NCBI GenBank assembly: GCA_964457365.1
Contig: CAYWFP010000165.1
Coordinates: 1-5,367 of the forward strand
Length of the DNA stretch: 5,367 nt
Source of the DNA: CAYWFP01 sp964457365
Lineage (GTDB): Bacteria; Planctomycetota; SZUA-567
Reading direction: 5' to 3'
Part shown: positions 1 to 5,367 of the stretch, piece by piece
Layout: each line of letters starts with the position of its first letter
Position numbering within the stretch: the first letter of the stretch is position 1
Made by a program: the position numbers and the translations under genes
Notes under the pieces: generated by a model
What the model was told of the DNA's origin: nothing
Databases searched by the model: none
Seen by the model: the letters and a program-made list of their open reading frames with translations, nothing else

Positions 1-419
1 CATCCGTGATCTACCCAAGTGTTTCGGACCGAATCTGGCGTTGTAGTACTAGGCAAGCCATGGACTTGATGCGGCACAGCGACATAAACCTGACCATGCG
101 GCTTTACACGCACACCGTCTTGACCGACCGCGCGACGGCTACGGAATCGCTACCGGATTTTTCTTCGCCGACGCGCGAAGTAAAGACGGGAACGGCAGAC
201 GTGCCGGATGAACAAGGCGATTTACAAGGTGCCCTGCAAGGTGTCGAAGGTCCAAAATCGTCACCAAATGTCCATATCGGCCAAGGCGGTGACCGCGAAA
301 ACCGCGAGGCTTTAAGTGGCGAAAAAGCCCCGTCGAATGGGGCTTTTTCGGGCGAAGAAGATGGTGGGCGATGCAGGACTCGAACCTGCGATTTCTTGCT
401 TGTAAGGCAAGCGCTCTAG
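1..419 (+). pseudogene. Tyrosine recombinase (integrase) C-terminal remnant, frameshifted, 5' end outside window
   Basis: This is the C-terminal part of a phage-type tyrosine recombinase, a family that cuts and rejoins DNA at attachment sites. From about base 45 the frame encodes STRQAMDLMRHSDINLTM followed by RLYTHT. That holds the box III histidine context (RHSDINLT) and the tyrosine nucleophile (LYTHT). The bases just upstream, read in another frame (2-43), give IRDLPKCFGPNLAL and then a TAG stop. This aligns with the usual H-D-L-R-(H/K)-T-F-G-T-N-L-A block, but the His of HxxR is Arg and its Arg is Pro. The spacing suggests a small deletion (about 8 bases net) near base 44. After the nucleophile there is a poorly conserved tail (TDRATATESLPDF, then a Q/G-rich stretch). 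The frame then runs through the tRNA terminator and ends at a TAG inside the tRNA gene, so the last residues (RCRTRTCDFLLVRQAL) are antisense tRNA sequence. Family is confident; the pseudogene call is fairly sure, although a sequencing error could explain the frameshift alone. Confidence 0.75.
320..350. terminator. Bidirectional rho-independent terminator of the tRNA-Val gene
   Basis: There is a perfect 12-bp stem: CGAAAAAGCCCC at 320-331 pairs with GGGGCTTTTTCG at 339-350 around a 7-base loop. Each strand ends the GC-rich part with a run of five T, so it can work in both directions. It lies 11 bases beyond the 3' end of the leftward tRNA, so terminating that transcript is its likely main job. 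It could also end rightward transcription from the integrase remnant. Confidence 0.9.
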
Positions 420-438
420 CCGACTGAGCTAATCGCCC
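362..438 (-). tRNA. tRNA-Val, anticodon UAC, CCA encoded
   Basis: Read on the minus strand, a complete 77-base cloverleaf can be folded. The acceptor stem is GGGCGAT (438-432) with ATCGCCC (372-366), all seven pairs matched. The D stem is GCTC/GAGC, the anticodon stem CTTGC/GCAAG, and the T stem GCAGG/CCTGC around TTCGAGT. The anticodon loop CTTACAA gives anticodon UAC, which reads the valine codons GUA and GUG. The variable loop has 5 bases, the discriminator base is A, and the terminal CCA is in the gene. A near-consensus promoter lies just upstream and a strong terminator just downstream, so this is a single-gene transcription unit. An integrase remnant abuts and overlaps its 3' half from the other strand, which suggests past use as an integration site. 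Confidence 0.97.
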
Positions 439-451
439 CTTGTCGCGATGA

Positions 452-480
452 ATTATACCCCCCCGCCCCGACGCTGTAAA
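452..480 (-). promoter_or_regulatory. Sigma70-type promoter of tRNA-Val
   Basis: On the minus strand TTTACA (480-475) is followed after exactly 17 bases by a perfect TATAAT (457-452). Transcription would start near base 445, about 7 bases before the mature tRNA 5' end at 438. A C-rich run on the plus strand (458-466) fills part of the spacer. Confidence 0.8.
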
Positions 481-513
481 GCGGTTGGGTCGGCCTCCCG
501 GCACCGGCTTTTT

Positions 514-527
514 CAAGCCGCGGCTTG
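514..527. repeat. Perfect 14-base palindrome overlapping the hslVU -35 box (candidate operator)
   Basis: CAAGCCGCGGCTTG is its own reverse complement. A further half-site, GGCTT, lies at 506-510, so GGCTT, AAGCC and GGCTT follow each other. The right arm shares TTG with the proposed -35 box (525-530), where a bound repressor would block RNA polymerase. The sequence is directly visible; the regulatory role is inference. It is not a terminator, as no T-run follows. Confidence 0.35.
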
Positions 528-553
528 CCCCGCAGCCTTTTCCCGGCTAATAT
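525..553 (+). promoter_or_regulatory. Probable sigma70-type promoter of hslVU
   Basis: TTGCCC (525-530) and TAATAT (548-553) are separated by exactly 17 bases. The predicted transcript start near 560 leaves a leader of about 27 bases before the hslV ATG. The -10 match is good and the -35 only half matches (TTG). In E. coli hslVU belongs to the heat-shock (sigma32) regulon, but no clear CCCCAT-type -10 element is visible here. Confidence 0.5.
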
Positions 554-576
554 TCTTTGATTATCGATCGTCTTGC

Positions 577-584
577 GAGGAAAG
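577..584 (+). promoter_or_regulatory. Ribosome binding site of hslV
   Basis: GAGGAAAG, with the GAGGA core ending 5 bases before the ATG at 587, decides the start. The in-frame TTG at 557 lacks such a site and would lie at or before the predicted transcript start. Confidence 0.75.
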
Positions 585-586
585 CG

Positions 587-1120
587 ATGAAAATCCGCAG
601 CACCACCATTCTCTCGGTCCGCAAAGACGGCCATGCCGCCATCGGCGGCGACGGCCAGGTCAGCTTCGGCGACACTATCGTCAAAGGCAAGGCCAGAAAG
701 ATCCGCGTCCTGGGCGAGGGCAAGGTGCGCGCGGGCTTCGCCGGCTCGGCCGCCGACGCGCTGGCGCTGATGGAGCGCTTCGAGAAGAAGCTCTCGGAGT
801 ACAACGGCAACACCCTCCGCGCAGCCATCGAGATGGCCAAGGAGTGGCGTACCGACCGGGCGCTCCGGCGCCTCGAGAGCATGATGATCGTCATGGACGC
901 CGAACGGAGCCTCCTCATCGGCGGCTCGGGCGACGTCATCGAACCCGACGACGGTGTGCTCGCCATCGGTTCCGGCGGCGGCTACGCCGCGGCTGCCGCG
1001 CGCGCACTCCTGCACCACAGCGACATGAACGCAGCCGCCATCGTCCGCGAGGCGCTCACCATCGCCGCCGACATCTGCGTCTATACCAACAGCGAGCTCA
1101 CAGTCGAGACGATCCCGTAA
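587..1120 (+). CDS. hslV: ATP-dependent protease peptidase subunit HslV (ClpQ)
   Basis: HslV is the proteolytic half of the cytoplasmic HslVU (ClpQY) protease: a double hexameric ring that degrades proteins unfolded by HslU. The product has 177 residues, close to the 176 of E. coli HslV. Thr6 of MKIRSTTILSV aligns with the catalytic N-terminal threonine, so a five-residue propeptide must be removed. Other family marks are GDGQVSFGDT (21-30, including Asp22), the active-site lysine in KARKIR (Lys38), GFAGSAADA (50-58), WRTDRALRRLE (87-97), GSGG (128-131) and AADICVYTN near the C-terminus (160-168). In that last segment the E. coli protein has Gly-Asp-Ile-Cys where this one has Ala-Asp-Ile-Cys; the site binds a cation through backbone carbonyls, so the change is probably neutral. 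hslU follows after 21 bases, forming the usual hslVU operon. Family and function are very sure. Confidence 0.97.
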   Translation: MKIRSTTILSVRKDGHAAIGGDGQVSFGDTIVKGKARKIRVLGEGKVRAGFAGSAADALALMERFEKKLSEYNGNTLRAAIEMAKEWRTDRALRRLESMMIVMDAERSLLIGGSGDVIEPDDGVLAIGSGGGYAAAAARALLHHSDMNAAAIVREALTIAADICVYTNSELTVETIP

Positions 1121-1141
1121 TCGCCCCTACCGGAGCCATCC

Positions 1142-2512
1142 ATGCAGAATCCACCTACCGTTTCCGCGTCGCTCGATGCCATGACACCGCGCGAGATTGT
1201 CGCGCGCCTCGACGAGTATATCATCGGCCAGACCGAGGCCAAGCGCGCGGTCGCCGTGGCCATCCGCAACCGCTGGCGCCGCAAGCAACTCTCCGACGAG
1301 ATGCGCCGCGAGGTCATGCCCAAGAACATCCTCATGATCGGGCCCACCGGCGTCGGCAAGACCGAGATCGCCAGGCGCATGGCCGAGATGGTCCGCGCTC
1401 CGTTCGTCAAGGTCGAGGCGAGCAAGTATACCGAGGTCGGCTACCACGGCCGCGACGTCGAGAGCATGATCCGCGACTTGGCGAAGGTGGCGGTCAACCA
1501 GGTGCGCGAACGGGCGATGCTGCTGGTCGGCGAGTCCGCACAGAATGCGACCGAGGAGCGCGTGCTGGACCTGCTGTTACCGGCTCCGGAGTATACGCCC
1601 GACGACGAAGACCGCGCCGCCGCCGAGGAACGCCGCGAACGTACCCGCGAAAAATTCCGCGAGAAGCTGCGCGCCGGCCAGATGGACGAACGCCTCGTCG
1701 AGATCACCGCCCCCGCCGCACCGCCGGTCGCCGGCGTCTTCGGCACTCTCGGCGGCGACGAGATGGGGCTGGAGATGCAGGAGATGCTGCAGAAGATGAT
1801 GCCCGGCAAGCGCAAGAACCGCCGCGTTTCGGTCGATGAAGCGTTGCGCATCCTGCAACAGGAGGAAGCCGAGAAGCTGATCGACGAGGAAGCGATCCAC
1901 CGCGACGGCATCGAGCGCGCCGAACAGGCCGGCATCGTCTTCATCGACGAAGTCGACAAGGTCATCGGCACCGACCGCCGCGACGGCCCCGACGTAAGCC
2001 GCGAAGGCGTACAGCGCGACATGCTGCCGATCGTCGAGGGCTCCACCGTGGCCACCAAGTACGGCAACGTCAAGACCGACCATATTCTCTTCATCGCCGC
2101 CGGCGCGTTCCACGGGCACAAGCCGGGCGATCTGATCCCCGAACTGCAGGGGCGTTTCCCCATCCGCGTGGAACTGAAGCCCCTCACGCGCGAAGATTTC
2201 GAAATGATCCTCACGCACCCGAAGAACGCGCTCTGCAAACAGTACGAACTGCTTCTCGGCGCCGAGGAGGTCAAGGTCGTCTACATCCCCGAGGCCTTGT
2301 CGCTGCTGGCGGAGATCACCGCCGAGGTGAACCAGAAGACGCAGGACATCGGCGCGCGCCGGCTGCACACGGTGATGGAGCGCCTCTTCGAGGACATCTC
2401 CTTCGACGCCGATACCATGAGCGGCCAGGAGGTCCGCGTCACGCCGGAGCTGGTCCGCGAACGTCTCGCCAAGATCGCCGAGGATGAAGACCTTTCGCGT
2501 TTCGTGCTGTAA
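1142..2512 (+). CDS. hslU: ATP-dependent protease ATPase subunit HslU (ClpY)
   Basis: HslU is the AAA+ hexamer that unfolds substrates with ATP and threads them into HslV. The product has 456 residues (E. coli 443). The order of parts is normal: N-terminal TPREIVARLDEYIIGQ (15-30); Walker A GPTGVGKT (67-74); pore loop GYHGRD (100-105, with the aromatic Tyr101); a charged, helix-rich I domain (about 112-245) with a variable Ala/Pro stretch near 189-199; Walker B VFIDEVDK (266-273); SREGVQRDMLPIVEGSTV (286-303); arginine finger in ELQGRFPIRVEL (Arg338); sensor 2 GARRLHTVMERL (405-416); and the C-terminal DLSRFVL tail that inserts into HslV to activate it. GGAG at 1132-1135 lies 6 bases before the ATG. 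The pore loop has His where E. coli has Val (GYVG). The gene appears intact, and its TAA ends 26 bases before the next start. Confidence 0.97.
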   Translation: MQNPPTVSASLDAMTPREIVARLDEYIIGQTEAKRAVAVAIRNRWRRKQLSDEMRREVMPKNILMIGPTGVGKTEIARRMAEMVRAPFVKVEASKYTEVGYHGRDVESMIRDLAKVAVNQVRERAMLLVGESAQNATEERVLDLLLPAPEYTPDDEDRAAAEERRERTREKFREKLRAGQMDERLVEITAPAAPPVAGVFGTLGGDEMGLEMQEMLQKMMPGKRKNRRVSVDEALRILQQEEAEKLIDEEAIHRDGIERAEQAGIVFIDEVDKVIGTDRRDGPDVSREGVQRDMLPIVEGSTVATKYGNVKTDHILFIAAGAFHGHKPGDLIPELQGRFPIRVELKPLTREDFEMILTHPKNALCKQYELLLGAEEVKVVYIPEALSLLAEITAEVNQKTQDIGARRLHTVMERLFEDISFDADTMSGQEVRVTPELVRERLAKIAEDEDLSRFVL

Positions 2513-2526
2513 TGGGAGTCATCGGC

Positions 2527-2532
2527 AGGGAG
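2527..2532 (+). promoter_or_regulatory. Ribosome binding site deciding the start of the lyase-like gene
   Basis: AGGGAG ends 6 bases before the ATG at 2539. An in-frame ATG at 2512 overlaps the hslU stop (TAATG), but starting there would place nine extra residues (MGVIGREIA) before an already long signal-peptide n-region. The 2539 start is therefore preferred. Confidence 0.65.
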
Positions 2533-2538
2533 ATAGCG

Positions 2539-5367
2539 ATGAAACACCTTTCGACGCCCCGGAATCACCGCATCCCGTTCGGGTCACGCCTTTTTCGTTT
2601 ATGCTTTGCGACCGTTCTCGCGCTCGTCTGCACGGCAGCCTGTTCTGCGGGTGAAGACGGCTACGCGGCGGAGTCCGGCCGCACGCAGAATACGCAGTTG
2701 CGGATCGTCCCCGCGCCCGGGAAGGTGACGATTGACGCACGGCTCGACGACTGGGACCGGTCGGGGCGGATCTTGATCTGCAACGATCTGGCCGCCAAAC
2801 AGGAGACCGAGAGCGCCTTCGTCTCGGCGATGTACGACAGGGAATCGCTGTATCTCGCCCTGGAGGTGAACGATCCGACCCCTCTGCTGAACAAGGCCGA
2901 TCCGGCGAATCCGGACGCAGATGCGTGGCGCCAGGACTGTGTGCAGATGCGTTTTCGCCTCCCCGGCGAAGGCGGCGACCGTGTCTTCTTCGCGGACACC
3001 TGGTTTTACACGCCGGAGGAGAGGCCGGTGCTGCAACTTGCACCGCAGAAACCCAAAGGCGAGCGCATCGATGTGTTGGCCGCGGATGGCGAGACGGCGT
3101 TCCACAAGCGTGACGACGGCGCCGGTCATGTGCAGGAGATCCGCATTCCGTGGAAGCTGCTGGGCGTGGACGTCGCGCAGATCAAGGCCGGCTTCTCGTT
3201 CCGCATGGGCGTGGAGGTCTACGGCGGCGAATATGGAACGCCGGAAGGCTTTCGCCTCGCGGACCTGATCGCCCGGCGCGGCACCCCGACTACGGGGTTC
3301 TTCGCCCATCCCGGGCGCTGGGGCGAGGCGCGTTTGACGAAGAAAGGGGACCTGGAATTGGCCGACTATCAGACCATGCCGGTAAAGATCGAGGCGCATC
3401 CGTTCCTGATCTGCAAGCGCGAACAGTTTCCCGAATTGATCGCCCGCGTGGAGAACGAGCCCTGGGCGACGATGGCGGCGGATGCGAAGAAGCAGGCCGG
3501 CGACGGCCTCAAACGCCCCGGGCATGCCTTTTCGCTTACCCGTTACATCGGTGCCTGCGCGCTGGTCTATATCCTTGAATACGACAAGCGCAAGGAGAAC
3601 GCGCAACTCGTCAAGGACGCGATCCTGCAACTCGAGGAGGTCGAATTCAACCCGGCAAAGACATGGGAAGGAACCGTTCCGCCGCTTGGGTCCACTTTTC
3701 TGAGCATCCTTGCGCTGGATATCGTCTATGATGACCTTTCGCCTGACGAGATCAAAGCCTGCGAGGCGCTTATCGAAAAGCAGATTGGAAAAATCGATCG
3801 ACGTGGCGCATGGAAGGCTGCGCGCATGGGCACGTTCGGCACATGGGACATCTACAAGGGCGAGCGCATTCTCCCCGACGACGAGTTCTTCGCGAACTAC
3901 ATGCGCCAGATGACCGACGACGGCGTCACCACCGTCTCGCCCGGCTACGCCTTCGCGCGCCTTGGCTCCGGCGACGGCCGGCCGCAGAAGACCGGTTACG
4001 CCGACGTGCTGGAATTCACCGGCATCGACAAGCGCTACTACGACAACGAGAAGCTGCAGAACTTCTATCGCTGGCTCTTCAGCGCCAGCGTCAACCCGGC
4101 CAAGCAGTACCACATGTTCGGCGATGTCGGGCCCCAGTGGGAACCGCCGAACTCCGCGCTGTTGTGGCGCGTCGGGCGTTTCGACAAAAAGGCCGCCGCC
4201 TATGCCGCCTGGCTGCTGGCCGGGAAGGAACCGCCTGGGCATATCCTCAGCTACATCCTCATGAACAAACCGCTGCCTGAGCCGGTCGTGCCCGACAGCC
4301 GTGTTTTCATGCGGGGCGAGGCCGTCTTCCGCGAGCCGCAGGACGACCCGCTGGCCCTGGCGTGCGCGCTGTACAACATCGTTGGAGATCCCGACTGGCA
4401 CGCCCACGAGGAGACCAACGCCATCTCGGCCTCGGCTTACGGCAACCGCCTGCTCGTCAACGGCGGCTGGCTCGGCGAGGACATGCAACCGCCCGCCAAA
4501 AACAACACTCTCGCGGTCAACGGAAAACGCCATAAGAAAATGACCGGCGCGGGCCTGACCGAGGCTTTGCTCGCCGACGGGTTCGACTACGCCTGCGGCG
4601 ATTCGGGCCGAGCGCTCGGCAAGCATTCGTTCCGGCGCAGCCTGATCATGGTTCACCCCCGGGACGGCGCCGAGGGCTACTTCGTCCTTATCGACGAGGT
4701 CGACGCCGACAAGGGCGAGAACGTTCATTCGTATCTTCAGCTCGCCGGCGAATCCCCCGCCGAAGAGGTAACGACCAGGCGGGAATACCTCGCCAGCATC
4801 GATCACCACGCCAAGGTCGACGGCGTCAAGCTCTCGGTCTTCTACGATCCGCAGCCGGCGGAGATCAAGCAGGCGAAGGTCGAGTCCGGCTTTCTCGAAC
4901 GGTCTCCGCAGAGCGGCTATCACTACCGCCTCGAAGCGATCTACCCGACAGACGACAACGGCGATCTCGATACGGTCACGGTTCTCTTTCCGCATGACGG
5001 AAAGCACGCGAAGGCGATGTTTGCGGGGCTTGATCCGGAGTTTGCCTCCGGCCTGTTCGTGGACCACGATGACGATTTAACAGACGAGATTATATCGTCT
5101 TCGGGTGAAGCAAGAATCTCGACAAGGGGCGGTCTGTTCCAAGCCAGAGCGGCCCTGCTCCGCCGCAAGGGCGATGCCCTGCTCTTCTACTTTCTCCGGC
5201 AGGGAACAACGTTCGCGGCCGGAGATATCGGCTTCGAGAGCGCCGGTCCGGTTTCCCTGTATATGCGCGGAAAGACCGGCCGCGTCACCGGCCCCGGTGG
5301 CGAAGTGACCTTCCGCCACCCCGGCGTCGAGAGCGTCCGTATCGACGGCAAGAAGGCCGAGCCTGTC
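2539..5367 (+). CDS. Exported CBM9-like / heparinase II/III-like protein, probable polysaccharide lyase (3' end outside window)
   Basis: The frame is open for 943 codons to the window edge with no stop, so the protein is incomplete. Residues 1-38 look like an export signal: basic n-region, hydrophobic stretch LFRLCFATVLALVCTAAC, then CSAGED. Cys35 could be a lipoprotein cysteine, but Thr at -3 makes the lipobox weak, so cleavage by signal peptidase I is equally possible. Residues about 55-270 resemble CBM9-like sugar-binding domains: IDARLDDWD (65-73), YDRESLYLALEVND (99-112), QDCVQMRF (132-139), EIRIPWKLLG (200-209) and the closing RWGEARL (260-266). Residues about 290-600 are helix-rich, as in the alpha/alpha toroid of heparinase II/III lyases, with TDDGVTTVSPGYAFARLG (459-476) and HMFGDVGPQW (525-534). 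From about 615 a beta-sandwich begins with DWHAHEETN (619-627), YGNRLLVNGGW (634-644) and NNTLAVNG (655-662), matching the heparinase II/III-like C-terminal domain. Likely role is binding and beta-eliminative cleavage of acidic polysaccharide outside the cytoplasm; the substrate cannot be told. Family assignment is from remembered motifs. Confidence 0.8.
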   Translation, partial: MKHLSTPRNHRIPFGSRLFRLCFATVLALVCTAACSAGEDGYAAESGRTQNTQLRIVPAPGKVTIDARLDDWDRSGRILICNDLAAKQETESAFVSAMYDRESLYLALEVNDPTPLLNKADPANPDADAWRQDCVQMRFRLPGEGGDRVFFADTWFYTPEERPVLQLAPQKPKGERIDVLAADGETAFHKRDDGAGHVQEIRIPWKLLGVDVAQIKAGFSFRMGVEVYGGEYGTPEGFRLADLIARRGTPTTGFFAHPGRWGEARLTKKGDLELADYQTMPVKIEAHPFLICKREQFPELIARVENEPWATMAADAKKQAGDGLKRPGHAFSLTRYIGACALVYILEYDKRKENAQLVKDAILQLEEVEFNPAKTWEGTVPPLGSTFLSILALDIVYDDLSPDEIKACEALIEKQIGKIDRRGAWKAARMGTFGTWDIYKGERILPDDEFFANYMRQMTDDGVTTVSPGYAFARLGSGDGRPQKTGYADVLEFTGIDKRYYDNEKLQNFYRWLFSASVNPAKQYHMFGDVGPQWEPPNSALLWRVGRFDKKAAAYAAWLLAGKEPPGHILSYILMNKPLPEPVVPDSRVFMRGEAVFREPQDDPLALACALYNIVGDPDWHAHEETNAISASAYGNRLLVNGGWLGEDMQPPAKNNTLAVNGKRHKKMTGAGLTEALLADGFDYACGDSGRALGKHSFRRSLIMVHPRDGAEGYFVLIDEVDADKGENVHSYLQLAGESPAEEVTTRREYLASIDHHAKVDGVKLSVFYDPQPAEIKQAKVESGFLERSPQSGYHYRLEAIYPTDDNGDLDTVTVLFPHDGKHAKAMFAGLDPEFASGLFVDHDDDLTDEIISSSGEARISTRGGLFQARAALLRRKGDALLFYFLRQGTTFAAGDIGFESAGPVSLYMRGKTGRVTGPGGEVTFRHPGVESVRIDGKKAEPV

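Noticed and set aside
222..256. Repeated CAAGGTG-like units near the integrase tail
   Set aside because: There are only two or three imperfect short copies, with no regular spacing or length that would suggest a functional repeat or CRISPR array.
6..419. Intact short integrase-like gene starting at base 6
   Set aside because: No ribosome binding site is visible, and the first residues of this frame (IYPSVSDRIWRC) do not match recombinases, while the other frame does. It is the tail of a broken longer gene.
416..1018. Minus-strand open frames opposite hslV
   Set aside because: They cover the tRNA promoter and the hslV coding region, show no conserved motif and are explained by the hslV codon pattern.
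557..1120. Longer hslV starting at TTG 557
   Set aside because: It would lie at or before the predicted transcript start, lacks a ribosome binding site, and adds ten residues not expected before the propeptide.
448..1839. Plus-strand open frame spanning hslV and the first half of hslU
   Set aside because: The product is extremely Arg/Pro-rich and out of frame with two clear conserved genes, so it is a GC-driven shadow.
2575..2584. CCCGTTCGGG hairpin followed by CTTTTTC as a terminator after hslU
   Set aside because: The stem has only three stable pairs, the T-run is nine bases or so away, and it lies inside the signal-peptide coding region of the next gene.
2599..5067. Minus-strand open frame of 822 codons opposite the lyase-like gene
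   Set aside because: It is unusually long, but its protein is a low-variety mix rich in Arg, Val, Ala, Asp and Leu with no motif I recognise. The plus strand has a ribosome binding site, a signal peptide and family motifs over the same stretch. High GC with biased third positions removes stops from the opposite frame.

Overview
The window looks like a GC-rich bacterial chromosome, probably from the Planctomycetota or a neighbouring deep lineage such as Hydrogenedentota or Sumerlaeota. This rests on the style of the integrase remnant (RHSDINLTMRLYTHT), the type of HslV (a short propeptide before the TTILSV start), and a large secreted protein joining a CBM9-like domain to a heparinase II/III-like domain. 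The assignment is inference from remembered family features, not a search.

Left part (1-438): the 3' end of a decayed tyrosine recombinase (integrase) gene points toward a tRNA-Val(UAC) gene on the opposite strand. Its box II HxxR motif is mutated, and a frameshift separates that motif from the intact nucleophile region. The remaining frame reads through the rho-independent terminator of the tRNA (320-350) and stops inside the tRNA gene. This looks like the edge of an old integrated element lying left of the window and using the 3' end of the tRNA as its attachment site.

Middle (439-586): a 148-base gap carries two back-to-back promoters. TTTACA-17-TATAAT reads leftward to the tRNA, and TTGCCC-17-TAATAT reads rightward to hslV. 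A perfect 14-base palindrome overlaps the rightward -35 box and could be an operator.

Right part (587-5367): hslV and hslU encode the two-part ATP-dependent HslVU protease. HslV is the threonine peptidase and HslU is the AAA+ unfoldase. Both look complete and carry the expected motifs. After 26 bases with no visible terminator comes a long gene on the same strand that is still open at the window edge (943 codons seen). It encodes an exported protein with a CBM9-like N-terminal domain, a helical toroid-like middle and a heparinase II/III-like beta-sandwich, so it is probably a polysaccharide lyase or a relative. It may be co-transcribed with hslVU.

I see no CRISPR array, insertion sequence or clearly new system. 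The points most worth a second look are the decayed integrase at the tRNA, the palindrome at the hslVU promoter, and the lyase-like gene behind hslU with possible loss of a catalytic residue.
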